Assembly: GCF_012927205.1 (NCBI RefSeq)
Contig: NZ_JABBGC010000003.1
Location: forward strand, 620,001 to 684,000
DNA: 64,000 bases
Reading direction: 5' to 3'
From: Chitinophaga fulva
Lineage (GTDB): Bacteria > Bacteroidota > Bacteroidia > Chitinophagales > Chitinophagaceae
Shown one piece after another: positions 32,947 to 41,250 of this stretch (its first letter is position 1; every line of letters begins with the position of its first letter). A program made the position numbers and the translations under genes. Below the pieces are notes generated by a model. The model was not told the DNA's origin. It saw only the letters and a list, made by a program, of their open reading frames with translations, and searched no databases.

Positions 32947-34164
32947 ATGCAATCTGCATATCATCCTTCCCGTTTACTATTCATCGTGCTGGTAGTAGTG
33001 ATAGACACTGCCGGTTTTGGTTTGATTTTCCCGGTACTTCCTCAGCTGCTCCGCGAACTGCTTCATGCTGATATCAGTACAGCAGCCCGTTACGGCGGCT
33101 GGCTGGCTTTTGCCTATGCCTCCATGCAATTTGTGTTCGCGCCGGTGCTGGGCGGACTGAGCGACCGTTACGGCAGACGTCCGGTGCTGCTGTCTTCCCT
33201 CTTGGGGTTTTCCATTGACTGTTTGTTTCTGGCTTTTGCTCCCAATGTGACCTGGCTGTTTGTGGGCCGTGCCATTGCCGGCATCACCGGCGCCAGTTAT
33301 GCCGTTGCCTCCGCCTGTGTGGCTGATATCAGCACCGACGAAAACCGTACCCGTTATTATGGGCTGATCAATGCCGCCTTCGGCCTTGGTTTCATCATCG
33401 GTCCGGTACTGGGTGGATCACTGGCGCGGTGGGGCACCCATATGCCCTTTATCGCCGCAGCGGCGCTCAGCTTCTTCAATTTTCTGCTGGGATATTCCTT
33501 TTTCCCTGAGTCTCTGCCAGTGGCACATCGCCGGGCTTTTGACTGGAAGAGGGCCAACCCACTGGGCGCCTTACGGCACCTGACACGGTTCCCGCTGGTC
33601 AAGTCACTGATACTGTCCATGTTGCTGATATCGTTCGCCACACATAGTATGGAAAGTGTATGGGCATTCTTCACCATAGAAAAATTCCAGTGGAGCAATC
33701 AGCTGGTGGGTTATTCGCTGGCGTTTGTCGGCGTATTGTCCATCCTGTCCCAAACATGGCTGGTAAGCACATTGACCACACGGCTCAGTGACCGGCAGAT
33801 GGCTGTTATCGGGCTGTTATGTATGACCATTGGGTACCTGTTGTTTGCTTTTGCCGGATGGCAGTGGGTATTGCTACCTGCCCTTGTTATATACATCGCC
33901 GGCAGCATACAGGGCACTGCGATGCAAAGCATCATAGCCGGCGCCATGCCGGACAACGAGCAGGGCGAGCTGCAGGGAGCACTGGGCAGCCTCATGGGAC
34001 TGACCACCTTACTGGCGCCGCCGTTGCTGACCAGCAGTTTTGCCTGGGCTACCGCACGTACTTCGCCGGTGTACTTCCCTGGTATGCCCTATCTCATAGC
34101 GGCGGTATTGACCATATGCGGGCTCGTTCTGCTGCTGAAAGGTTTTCGTAAAGCAGCGCTGTAG
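32947..34164 (+). CDS. MFS efflux transporter, TetA-like
   Basis: A 405-residue protein with twelve probable membrane segments. The drug:H+ antiporter motifs are present: GGLSDRYGRRPVLLSS after helix 2 (motif A), and GASYAVASACVADIS and GFIIGPVLGGSLARWG (motif C region) further on. The overall match is with the TCR/Tet subfamily of sugar-phosphate-like MFS drug exporters. Substrate unknown; tetracycline resistance cannot be claimed. It has its own strong promoter and a 16-bp palindrome downstream. Confidence 0.88.
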   Translation: MQSAYHPSRLLFIVLVVVIDTAGFGLIFPVLPQLLRELLHADISTAARYGGWLAFAYASMQFVFAPVLGGLSDRYGRRPVLLSSLLGFSIDCLFLAFAPNVTWLFVGRAIAGITGASYAVASACVADISTDENRTRYYGLINAAFGLGFIIGPVLGGSLARWGTHMPFIAAAALSFFNFLLGYSFFPESLPVAHRRAFDWKRANPLGALRHLTRFPLVKSLILSMLLISFATHSMESVWAFFTIEKFQWSNQLVGYSLAFVGVLSILSQTWLVSTLTTRLSDRQMAVIGLLCMTIGYLLFAFAGWQWVLLPALVIYIAGSIQGTAMQSIIAGAMPDNEQGELQGALGSLMGLTTLLAPPLLTSSFAWATARTSPVYFPGMPYLIAAVLTICGLVLLLKGFRKAAL

Positions 34165-34207
34165 TTTTTACGTGTAGCCATTTCAGATAGGCACCGTAGC
34201 GGCGGTA

Positions 34208-34223
34208 ATGTTACCGGTAACAT
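34208..34223. promoter_or_regulatory. Perfect 16-bp palindrome between MFS and ArsR genes
   Basis: ATGTTACCGGTAACAT, an uninterrupted self-complementary sequence 43 bp after the MFS stop. It has no T-run and no loop, so it looks like a binding site for a dimeric regulator rather than a terminator. Confidence 0.45.
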
Positions 34224-34262
34224 ATCCTCGTAAGGTAGTACAAAGCAAACACAACCTCAACC

Positions 34263-34290
34263 ATTCAATAAAATTCTTGAATAGTTGAAT
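34263..34290. promoter_or_regulatory. ArsR-type operator
   Basis: ATTCAA (34263-34268) and TTGAAT (34285-34290) are inverted repeats around a TTCTTGAA core, just upstream of the -7 box. ATTCAA/TTGAAT arms are typical of ArsR/SmtB operators, so the adjacent ArsR protein probably represses itself here. Confidence 0.55.
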
Positions 34291-34296
34291 TTTCAG

Positions 34297-34304
34297 TATT
34301 TTTG
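34297..34304 (+). promoter_or_regulatory. -7 promoter box of ArsR-rhodanese gene
   Basis: TATTTTTG, perfect consensus, ends 6 nt before the ATG at 34311, which points to a transcript with almost no leader. Confidence 0.65.
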
Positions 34305-34310
34305 CAGCTT

Positions 34311-34982
34311 ATGAAAACAGCTGCGAGAAAATTCAAAGACACTGTTTATGCGGAGCTGTCCAAAACCGCGAAAGCATTGGGCAACCCGCACCGCATGGAG
34401 ATCATTGATCTGCTGGCGCAAGGCCCCTTCACGGTGGAGACTATCGCCCGCTACACGGGCATGACCATCGCCAACACCTCCCAGCACCTGCAGGTACTGA
34501 AAAATGCGCAACTGGTAGCCATCAGCCGCAAAGGCAATTACATCTACTATCAGTTGACCGGAGAAAATGTATACGCCGCCTGGACATCCCTGCGGGAGCT
34601 GGGCATGGCGCACAATACAGCGGTAAAAAAGGCGATCGACCACTACCGCAAAGGCTACCATAATGGCGATGCAGTCACCGCAGAAGAGTTGCTGGATAAA
34701 GTACAGGCCGGCGATGTGATCGTACTGGATGTAAGACCGGAAGATGAATATCACCGGGGGCACATACACCGCGCCATCTCCATTCCGCTGGACCAGTTGC
34801 AGGAACGTATCCGCGAACTGTCCAAAAAACAGGAGATCGTGGCCTACTGCCGCGGCTCCCTCTGTATGCTGGTAGAAGAGGCCGTGACCCTGCTCACGCA
34901 ACAAGGCTATAAAGCCAGGAAATTTGATGACGGATACAAGGACTGGGCCCTGAGAGGGTACCCAACCGCCATGACAATGTAA
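34311..34982 (+). CDS. ArsR family regulator fused to rhodanese domain
   Basis: A 223-residue two-domain protein. Residues 1-95 are an ArsR winged helix (KTAKALGNPHRMEIIDLLAQ, then TGMTIANTSQHLQVLKNAQL). Residues 120-220 are a rhodanese domain with IVLDVRPEDEYHRGHIHRAI and the active-site loop AYCRGSLCMLVEEAV, whose first Cys is the sulfur carrier. Such fusions sense thiol or sulfur state. The ATG at 34311 is used, because a TTG at 34302 lies inside the promoter box. It is 4 bp before the AraC gene. Confidence 0.9.
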   Translation: MKTAARKFKDTVYAELSKTAKALGNPHRMEIIDLLAQGPFTVETIARYTGMTIANTSQHLQVLKNAQLVAISRKGNYIYYQLTGENVYAAWTSLRELGMAHNTAVKKAIDHYRKGYHNGDAVTAEELLDKVQAGDVIVLDVRPEDEYHRGHIHRAISIPLDQLQERIRELSKKQEIVAYCRGSLCMLVEEAVTLLTQQGYKARKFDDGYKDWALRGYPTAMTM

Positions 34983-34986
34983 GAAG

Positions 34987-35952
34987 ATGAGTTATCTGAA
35001 AAATACTTTCCGGGAAGTAAACAACCCACACGACTTCAAACAGGAATACCTATCCAGCCCCTCGCACTCTTTCTGCGAGGCCTGCGATAATATTGCACAG
35101 CAACAGACCAGCAATTTCCTGGAGATAGCCACGTTGGAACAGCTGAAGCGCCTGCATAAAAACAAAACTTTTTCCGCCACCCGCCGGAAGTTCTACTCCA
35201 TGGTGTTGCTGACAGGCGGCAGTGTGCAGGAAACCATTGGCTACAATACCTATACCTTCGAACCGGGGGTTTTGTATTTTATTCCGGAGAGCCAGCTGCA
35301 TGCCATTCACCACTGGAGCGAAGACGTAACAGGTTATCACTGCATCTTCGATGCGGACTATTTCCTGCTTTGCCTGAAGAATCAGGTCAAGCTGCATCAG
35401 TACCCTTTCTTCCAGCATGATAAAAAACCTTTTATCCATCTCTCCCCTGCTGAAACAGACATGGTTGCAGGCTTGTTCAACAAGTTAAAGGAAGAACATT
35501 GCAACCGGCAGACATTCAACGATGACCTGCTGGTACGGCTATACCTCAATGTGTTACTGATAGAAACAGAACGCATATTCCTGGCGCAGCACAGTGACAG
35601 CGATCCGCACATGCCCCGTAAAGAGCAGCTGGTAGCGTCTTTTAAAAACCTGGTATCCAAACATTACCAGGATTACAAACAGGTATCAGATTATGCCAAA
35701 CTGTTGTTTGTGAATCCGCATCACCTGAATGACACCGTCAAAGAAATCACGGGCCATCCGGCCAGCAGCTTTATCCACCGGCAGCTGATCACGGAAGCCA
35801 AAGCGCAGCTGATTCAGAGCAATGAGACCATTGCCGGTATTGCCGGTCATCTCAATTTTGCTGATCAGTCATATTTCTGCCGGTTCTTCAAAAAACATAC
35901 AGGTATCACCCCCATGCAGTACCGCCACGGGCACCGGCATCATAACAGTTAA
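34987..35952 (+). CDS. AraC family transcriptional regulator
   Basis: A 321-residue protein with a cupin-like sensor half (TYTFEPGVLYFIPESQLHAI, HHWSEDVTGYHCIFDADYFL) and a C-terminal double helix-turn-helix (YAKLLFVNPHHLNDTVKEIT, then ETIAGIAGHLNFADQSYFCR and FFKKHTGITPMQYR). It starts 4 bp after the ArsR-rhodanese stop, so both regulators are co-transcribed. Target genes may include the thioredoxin-like gene downstream. Confidence 0.9.
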   Translation: MSYLKNTFREVNNPHDFKQEYLSSPSHSFCEACDNIAQQQTSNFLEIATLEQLKRLHKNKTFSATRRKFYSMVLLTGGSVQETIGYNTYTFEPGVLYFIPESQLHAIHHWSEDVTGYHCIFDADYFLLCLKNQVKLHQYPFFQHDKKPFIHLSPAETDMVAGLFNKLKEEHCNRQTFNDDLLVRLYLNVLLIETERIFLAQHSDSDPHMPRKEQLVASFKNLVSKHYQDYKQVSDYAKLLFVNPHHLNDTVKEITGHPASSFIHRQLITEAKAQLIQSNETIAGIAGHLNFADQSYFCRFFKKHTGITPMQYRHGHRHHNS

Positions 35953-36014
35953 AAAACTGCTGTTTGTACCAAAACCCCGGCGGAACGTATCACGATTTCT
36001 CCGGCTCCCCTGCC

Positions 36015-36022
36015 TAATTTTG
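36015..36022 (+). promoter_or_regulatory. -7 promoter box of thioredoxin-like gene
   Basis: TAATTTTG, perfect consensus, 21 nt before the ATG at 36044. Confidence 0.6.
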
Positions 36023-36043
36023 CTGGTATAAAAATGAGATGAT

Positions 36044-36331
36044 ATGAGCCAGCAACACGCAACTTTACTACAGTTCTTTGCCAACTGGTGTTATCCTTGC
36101 AAAGTACTGACGCCCATCGTCAACACGGTGGAAACAAAAATGAGCAATCAGCTCCATGTCAGCCGCATTGATATTGATCAGGAAGAAGATCTGGCAAGCC
36201 GTTTCCATATTATGGCCGTGCCTACCCTGGTGCTCATGAAAGACAACCAGGAAATATGGCGCCATACCGGCGTATTGTCTGAGAATGATTTAAAAACAGC
36301 GCTGGGATCAGCGCTGTCCGGCAAGCTATAA
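36044..36331 (+). CDS. Thioredoxin family protein
   Basis: A 95-residue cytoplasmic thioredoxin fold with the redox motif FFANWCYPCKVLTP (Cys-Tyr-Pro-Cys; classical thioredoxin has Cys-Gly-Pro-Cys) and the cis-Pro loop FHIMAVPTLVLMKDN. It is shorter than the usual 105 residues because the N-terminal strand and helix are trimmed. It follows two regulators, one with a rhodanese domain, which suggests a link with thiol stress. Confidence 0.9.
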   Translation: MSQQHATLLQFFANWCYPCKVLTPIVNTVETKMSNQLHVSRIDIDQEEDLASRFHIMAVPTLVLMKDNQEIWRHTGVLSENDLKTALGSALSGKL

Positions 36332-36389
36332 AATATCAATGGTTGGTTTCTGTGAACGCAGAAAGCATAAGAAAAAAAGGTGGTTATAT

Positions 36390-36423
36390 ACGGGGGAACC
36401 GATCACGGTATCCCCGTTTTTTT
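36390..36423. terminator. Bidirectional terminator
   Basis: Stem ACGGGG.A.CCG / CGG.A.CCCCGT followed by seven T on the plus strand, between the thioredoxin gene and the convergent microlipoprotein gene. Confidence 0.75.
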
Positions 36424-36559
36424 ACCTGTACCAATGTCCATAGTGATGATGATGATAATACGGGCGGTGGTAATATCCCGGGCGGTCATGGACCACCAGG
36501 CAGCTACTTAATCCCCCCACCAACACCAGCGCTATGACGATAAACTTTAACGTCTTCAT
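36422..36559 (-). CDS. His/Tyr-rich micro-lipoprotein, 45 aa
   Basis: The minus strand encodes a 45-residue peptide with a hydrophobic signal (MKTLKFIVIALVLVGG) and a lipobox LSSC (Cys20). The mature 26 residues, LVVHDRPGYYHRPYYHHHHY then GHWYR, hold eight His and six Tyr. Such a tail could bind divalent metals at the cell envelope. It is too short for usual gene finding. No family is recognised, though small His-rich lipoproteins are seen in Bacteroidota. Confidence 0.7.
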   Translation of the reverse strand: MKTLKFIVIALVLVGGLSSCLVVHDRPGYYHRPYYHHHHYGHWYR

Positions 36560-36690
36560 AATCATAAACTTTTGTTGTGATGCATTGGCGGTTCCCTCAA
36601 ACCCTGCAGCAGTTCGGGTTCCTGGAGGTAATAATGATAAAAGCGTGCCAGAGTGGGGTGGGGAGTGTTATTTAATGTTAATGTCTGTTA

Positions 36691-37155
36691 TTACCAATCA
36701 GTTTCATACTCCTCTACCCATGACAAGCTATCGGGGAAAGGGATAGAAAACTGTTTAAACCTTTTAGTCGTAATTAATATCTGGCAGTTGCCCACATCTG
36801 TTGTATCATAAGCAACCGGGAATTGTTTACCCTCGATACTGTCCATTCCGGAGCGATGTATTTCGGGATAGACATCAGTGCTATAATATAATTTGTCCTT
36901 TACCTTATAAGAGTACTTGACCGAACCACCGGGACCTCTGGGATTGATGTTATATTCTTGTACCGTTCCAACAGTCAGAACATAATGTTGTTTTAGCCTG
37001 TAACGCATCATACTATAACTGATACCCAGACAAATTATTGTCCCAAAAACAAGATAGGGCAGCACTTGATTTATCCTTCCTAGAATTTCCACAATTTTAT
37101 TTTTCATAGACTGCACCCTACTTTCATTGAACACACTATCTTTTTCCTCCTCCAC
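36691..37155 (-). CDS. Membrane protein, DUF3592-like
   Basis: A 154-residue protein with one clear membrane segment (VLPYLVFGTIICLGISYSMM, about residues 31-50) and a following extracytoplasmic beta-rich part (LTVGTVQEYNINPRGPGGSV, KYSYKVKDKLYYSTDVYPE) that looks like DUF3592. The start overlaps the previous gene by 20 bp; an ATG at 37107 would avoid the overlap. Its role is unknown. It forms an operon with the next membrane protein. Confidence 0.65.
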   Translation of the reverse strand: MEEEKDSVFNESRVQSMKNKIVEILGRINQVLPYLVFGTIICLGISYSMMRYRLKQHYVLTVGTVQEYNINPRGPGGSVKYSYKVKDKLYYSTDVYPEIHRSGMDSIEGKQFPVAYDTTDVGNCQILITTKRFKQFSIPFPDSLSWVEEYETDW

Positions 37156-37690
37156 TTCGATAGATCATCTCATTCAGTACCCCTGTTATCCTTTCCAGAC
37201 CGCCCTCTTCCCGCGCAACAACCAGCACTGTTTTTTTTCTGTCATAGAGCACCGCTGACAAATACCACACATTGTAAGGCACACGGACCATGGATTTTTT
37301 CTTCCTGATTGTTTGAATATCGCGGACATGAAAATGCCATTCAGCACGAAGGAACAATCTTCTCAGCGGATTGCGCTTTCGAACGGTCACCTCTTTGCTT
37401 TTCAGGTCGATTGTTACTTCACTCACCGCATCCAGATCAATCCATAACGCCCTTACAAAGAATAACAATAAGGCAGGAAAAACGAACCAAACTATTCCCA
37501 CCGCTGAAGTCTGACAAATACGCCAGCTACAGAGCAACAGGAATGTTATCATGGCTGCCAACACGATTATTCTTCCGGGAGAAAATGAAGATACGATCGA
37601 TAGGCGATCGGCCTCTCGAACAAGTACAGGGTTAATTGCCTTGCGTTTTTCCGTAAACGTTGATTTATCTACAGTAGTATTTTTCTTCAT
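37136..37690 (-). CDS. Hypothetical membrane protein, 184 aa
   Basis: Not assigned to a family. Two adjacent hydrophobic segments (about residues 39-57 and 62-82) follow a charged N-terminus, then comes a soluble beta-rich part (EVTIDLKSKEVTVRKRNPLR, FHVRDIQTIRKKKSMVRVPY) that resembles bacterial PH-like or YcxB-type domains. The C-terminus is glycine/arginine-rich. The overlap with the next gene suggests that both proteins are made and act together. Confidence 0.6.
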   Translation of the reverse strand: MKKNTTVDKSTFTEKRKAINPVLVREADRLSIVSSFSPGRIIVLAAMITFLLLCSWRICQTSAVGIVWFVFPALLLFFVRALWIDLDAVSEVTIDLKSKEVTVRKRNPLRRLFLRAEWHFHVRDIQTIRKKKSMVRVPYNVWYLSAVLYDRKKTVLVVAREEGGLERITGVLNEMIYRSGGGKR

Positions 37691-37705
37691 ATAGCAAGGG
37701 GATCG

Positions 37706-38263
37706 CTAGCTGATTTTTATCTTCTCTAACAATCGGGCATAAAGCGCTTTCAAAACCGGGAACAGTGTTTTAGTATCTATCGTTAATTTCTCCGGTATTT
37801 TTTTACCCCAGACTGCATAGTCAGCGATAAAATCGATAAAACGTTCGATGACATTACCTTCGAACAGCATCAACAACTGCTGATCATCTGCCTGAATGGC
37901 GTAGTCCTTCAACAGTTGTAAAGTGAGATAAATAGTTGCTAAGAGATCAGTATCCGGATGCAACCCTGGTTTTTCCAGCAAATCCAGGTCCACCATAGCG
38001 TATGGTTCATTACTCCCCAATCTTGCCACGGCCCATGTCTGCATCTGTGTTTTGTCAAATGTCTCATCCATACGCAGAATTTCAGCGTACAGATCATCCG
38101 GAGAAGAAAACAACAGTATGTTGTCATCTGTATCCGTCAGCCATTTATCATCATATGATGCATCGGACGTGTCTGCACCATGAACAGTATAGTATACCTT
38201 TCCGGAGAGGCGTACCTCCAGTAAAAACTTACGGTATTTTTCAGAGATGTCCTGATGATGCAT
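37706..38263 (-). CDS. Hypothetical protein, 185 aa
   Basis: A soluble, acidic protein not recognised. The N-terminal half is beta-rich with acidic loops (DTSDASYDDKWLTDTDDNIL), the C-terminal half helical (LATIYLTLQLLKDYAIQADD, FEGNVIERFIDFIADYAVWG). The size and acidity resemble immunity-type or SMI1-like proteins, but no toxin is adjacent, so this remains a guess. It is 12 bp downstream of the DUF4180 gene and 15 bp upstream of the membrane-protein pair. Confidence 0.55.
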   Translation of the reverse strand: MHHQDISEKYRKFLLEVRLSGKVYYTVHGADTSDASYDDKWLTDTDDNILLFSSPDDLYAEILRMDETFDKTQMQTWAVARLGSNEPYAMVDLDLLEKPGLHPDTDLLATIYLTLQLLKDYAIQADDQQLLMLFEGNVIERFIDFIADYAVWGKKIPEKLTIDTKTLFPVLKALYARLLEKIKIS

Positions 38264-38275
38264 GCGGTTAATGTC

Positions 38276-38635
38276 TTATTTTCCCAGTTTCTCCACCGCC
38301 TGCTCTACCGTTGGCATAAAACTGATGTGCCGGCCTTTGTTGCTTTCATAAATAAAGTCGCGAATGCTCTTACCGGGATACTTTTCAAAAGCGCCGACAA
38401 TACTCAGTTGCATGTGGTAATTGATAAACTTCTGCAGCACTTCGCCGGCTATACCGGTTTTCAACTCGAAGAAGTCCGGGATGATATTCTTCTCATGTAT
38501 AATTACTTTGTCGAAATCCTGATAGTGAACATCAACAATTAATTGTAATGCTTCATCGGGGTTATTGATCAGTATCTCATCTGAAATCACTTCAGCAATG
38601 CGTACAGTGCCGGTTTCATGAATGGCCAGGGTCAT
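38276..38635 (-). CDS. DUF4180 domain protein
   Basis: A 119-residue soluble protein that matches DUF4180 along its length: VRIAEVISDEILINNPDEAL, then FFELKTGIAGEVLQKFINYH and the closing KSIRDFIYESNKGRHISFMP. The Phe-Phe-x-Leu-x-Thr-Gly-x-Ala-Gly and Glu-Ser-Asn-x-Gly motifs are the family's signature. Function unknown; it is first in a block of four minus-strand genes. Confidence 0.85.
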   Translation of the reverse strand: MTLAIHETGTVRIAEVISDEILINNPDEALQLIVDVHYQDFDKVIIHEKNIIPDFFELKTGIAGEVLQKFINYHMQLSIVGAFEKYPGKSIRDFIYESNKGRHISFMPTVEQAVEKLGK

Positions 38636-38757
38636 TTCTGTTTAAATTTTAACAGATAGCAAGATAGATTTTTTTTGGAAGATGCCCGAAAATACGCCAA
38701 TTTGCCCCTGTTAACCAGCGGCATAGCAGTGCCGGAAAGAAAAATAATAATTGTGTC

Positions 38758-41193
38758 ATGTCACACCGTATCTACCTGTACAACCTGAACAACGAAGGAA
38801 ACCGCCCTGCACCGGAAATTCCGGCTGACGGCTCTCTAGAGAGTATATTGCCTGTTATCGGCGGCCAGGGTGGGCACAGCATCACCCTGATGGAATGGAA
38901 ATATGAATTTCCCTTCTTTCTTCACCCGTTATTTGCCAGCCAGCCACACCTGGGCACTCCCGCCTATAACGGACAAAACGGAGGCATTTATGCCGACGCG
39001 CGCGAAGGCATCGCCGCACTGAAAAGACTATACGATTTTATCGATACGCACGCGGACATATTGATCGATGACCCGGCAGCCTTCCGGACAGACAAACAAA
39101 ACATCTTTGACTTTCTCGATAAAAAAATCGGGTATGACAGCTTCCACCTTGACGCGTGGGACGTGTTCAACATGAGTGACGAGCCACATGAAGCACAAGC
39201 TGCTGAACTGCTGGAACAGATCAACGGCACCAATGTCGCCATTGAAGCAGCTATTGCCGCCAATGACCCGTTGTTGCTCAACGAATGTCCCGATGTACAG
39301 CACAATCCCTATCGCTTCAAAACCTTCCGGGAATTTTTCAGTACCAGCGTGTATAGTTATGGCTGGAACGTCATCCAGTCGGGCTATTATGAGCCAAACG
39401 AGGAAGACTCCAACCAGGAAGCATTCACCGAAAACGGCCTTACCGGCCTGAAAGTAGATGGTGAAGTAGTGATTCCCGCCGAATACGACGAAGTATTTAT
39501 TTTCCCGGAGGATGAAGAGTTCGCAGTCGTTAACCGGGGAGGCAAATGGGGCTATGTAAACAAACAGGGAGAACTAGTTTCCGGGCTGGTCTACGACATG
39601 GCCGATGATGTAACGGATGGCCGGGCCCTGGTAAAGTCCGGTGAACAGTTTTATCTGCTGCTGCCCGGAGCACCACTTCCCGACACAGGCTATGAAGACG
39701 TTTCCGTACTTTACGAAGATCCCTTGCTGTACGCAGCGGGCCGGGAAGGACGCTATGGTATTATCGATGCGGAAGGCAACCAGCTTCTGCCTTTTGCCTT
39801 TGCAACGGGCATAGAACCGCTCTATTATGCTGAAATGACCCTGTTCGCAGCCCGCCACCTGGACTCCAATATTAAACATCACTATACATCATCATTTATA
39901 CGCATCGGCGATGACAGCATCGACGAAGTAATTCCGTTTGGCAGTTTCAACAAAGGCACCTTATTTCAGTTCATCCGCCGGAAACCACAGCAACGCTGCG
40001 GCCTCTTCACCATAGAAGGCAAAGAGCTGCTTCCCGTGATGTATGACGAATTAGAGGAGATAACCAGTGACGCTATCATTGTACGCCAGGGTAAAAACAA
40101 AGGCATCTGGTCCGTTTCCCAGGGTTGGCTGTTACCGCTCTCCCCCGTTAGCCTCGAGACTATTCTTGGATACGCCTGCATAATTTCCCAGGATGGTAAA
40201 GAAGGCATGTATATCCCAAACTACAAGGTCATACCTCCGGCTTACGATACTATTGCCCGCGAATTCACCTGGCATGACAACAGCAACTGGTATACCATCG
40301 CGGTGAATGCAGCGGGAGCCTTCTCCATCACCCATCAAGGCGAGATAAAACAGCTGACAACGGCGGATATAGCGGCCATCATCACGGATAACCGTTATCG
40401 TTATACGGAAGAACTATTGAGCGTTCTTGTCCAACTGGCCGGCGATGACATTCCCGACGACCTCCTGTATCAAAAAGGTTCCGACGCGCTGGATGCGGAG
40501 CAATACGAAGATGCCATCCGCTACTATAAAAAAGCTGCTGACAAGGGTAATAAAGACGCCATGAATGACCTGGGTTTTCTCTATGAAACCATAGACGGTT
40601 ATATCGATGACATCGCGGCTTTTGACTGGTATGCCCGCGGTGTGGCTGCCGGTTCTCCCCATGCCGCCAACGGACTGGGCAACTGTTATCAACACGGTAT
40701 CGGTACTTCACCAGACATCCGCAAAGCACAGGAACTTTACCTGCAAGCTGCCTCCCAGCATATACCCCATGCCCATTACAACCTCGGCATGCTGTACTAT
40801 GAGGGTATCAAAGTACCGAAAGACGATCAACAGGCGCTGAAACATTTCGTATATGCGAGCAGGTTGGGTATCGATTGTTATAACTATGTGGGCACGCTCT
40901 CTGAAGTAGCGGAAGACTATAAAAATGCGGTAGATGCCTACCGCAGCGGTATTAAGAACAAAGATGGATACTGCGCCTTCAACATGGCCCGGCTTTACGA
41001 GCTGGGATTGGGCGTGAAATCCGATGCCCGCAAAGCGCTCTCCCACTACATGAAAGCGGTGGACTTCGGGATGGATGACGCGCTCCTTGAACTGCGCCGT
41101 ATGTACCACTACAACGAAGACGTAAAAGACGAAGCACGGGCACGGCAGTATGAACAACAGGCGCGCGACGCCGGACTGGACATCCCCGAATAA
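38758..41193 (+). CDS. WG-repeat and Sel1-repeat protein, 811 aa
   Basis: A large cytoplasmic protein without signal peptide. Residues 1-210 are a unique N-terminal region (starts MSHRIYLYNLNNEGNRPAPE). Residues 220-530 hold WG repeats, e.g. VVNRGGKWGYVNKQGELVSG, GREGRYGIIDAEGNQLLP and CGLFTIEGKELLPVMYDELE. Residues 570-800 hold Sel1-type TPR repeats, e.g. KAADKGNKDAMNDLGFLYET and GLGNCYQHGIGTSPDIRKAQ. Both repeat types mediate protein contacts. The role is unknown; the gene is alone and has its own terminator. Confidence 0.8.
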   Translation: MSHRIYLYNLNNEGNRPAPEIPADGSLESILPVIGGQGGHSITLMEWKYEFPFFLHPLFASQPHLGTPAYNGQNGGIYADAREGIAALKRLYDFIDTHADILIDDPAAFRTDKQNIFDFLDKKIGYDSFHLDAWDVFNMSDEPHEAQAAELLEQINGTNVAIEAAIAANDPLLLNECPDVQHNPYRFKTFREFFSTSVYSYGWNVIQSGYYEPNEEDSNQEAFTENGLTGLKVDGEVVIPAEYDEVFIFPEDEEFAVVNRGGKWGYVNKQGELVSGLVYDMADDVTDGRALVKSGEQFYLLLPGAPLPDTGYEDVSVLYEDPLLYAAGREGRYGIIDAEGNQLLPFAFATGIEPLYYAEMTLFAARHLDSNIKHHYTSSFIRIGDDSIDEVIPFGSFNKGTLFQFIRRKPQQRCGLFTIEGKELLPVMYDELEEITSDAIIVRQGKNKGIWSVSQGWLLPLSPVSLETILGYACIISQDGKEGMYIPNYKVIPPAYDTIAREFTWHDNSNWYTIAVNAAGAFSITHQGEIKQLTTADIAAIITDNRYRYTEELLSVLVQLAGDDIPDDLLYQKGSDALDAEQYEDAIRYYKKAADKGNKDAMNDLGFLYETIDGYIDDIAAFDWYARGVAAGSPHAANGLGNCYQHGIGTSPDIRKAQELYLQAASQHIPHAHYNLGMLYYEGIKVPKDDQQALKHFVYASRLGIDCYNYVGTLSEVAEDYKNAVDAYRSGIKNKDGYCAFNMARLYELGLGVKSDARKALSHYMKAVDFGMDDALLELRRMYHYNEDVKDEARARQYEQQARDAGLDIPE

Positions 41194-41201
41194 AATATAC
41201 G

Positions 41202-41229
41202 AAGGGGCCGCCTTATCAAGCGGCCCCTT
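41202..41229. terminator. Bidirectional terminator
   Basis: Perfect stem AAGGGGCCGC / GCGGCCCCTT with an 8-nt loop, 8 nt after the WG/Sel1 gene stop. Confidence 0.85.
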
Positions 41230-41250
41230 TCATTATCATCAGATACCCCA

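Noticed and set aside
32947..34164. MFS gene as a tetracycline resistance gene
   Set aside because: TetA-like motifs only show the transporter family; substrate cannot be read from sequence and no TetR is adjacent.
36343..36537. Plus-strand ORF with Asp-rich and Pro-rich segments
   Set aside because: The reverse strand has a better candidate (lipoprotein signal, lipobox, His-rich tail), and this ORF crosses the terminator hairpin.
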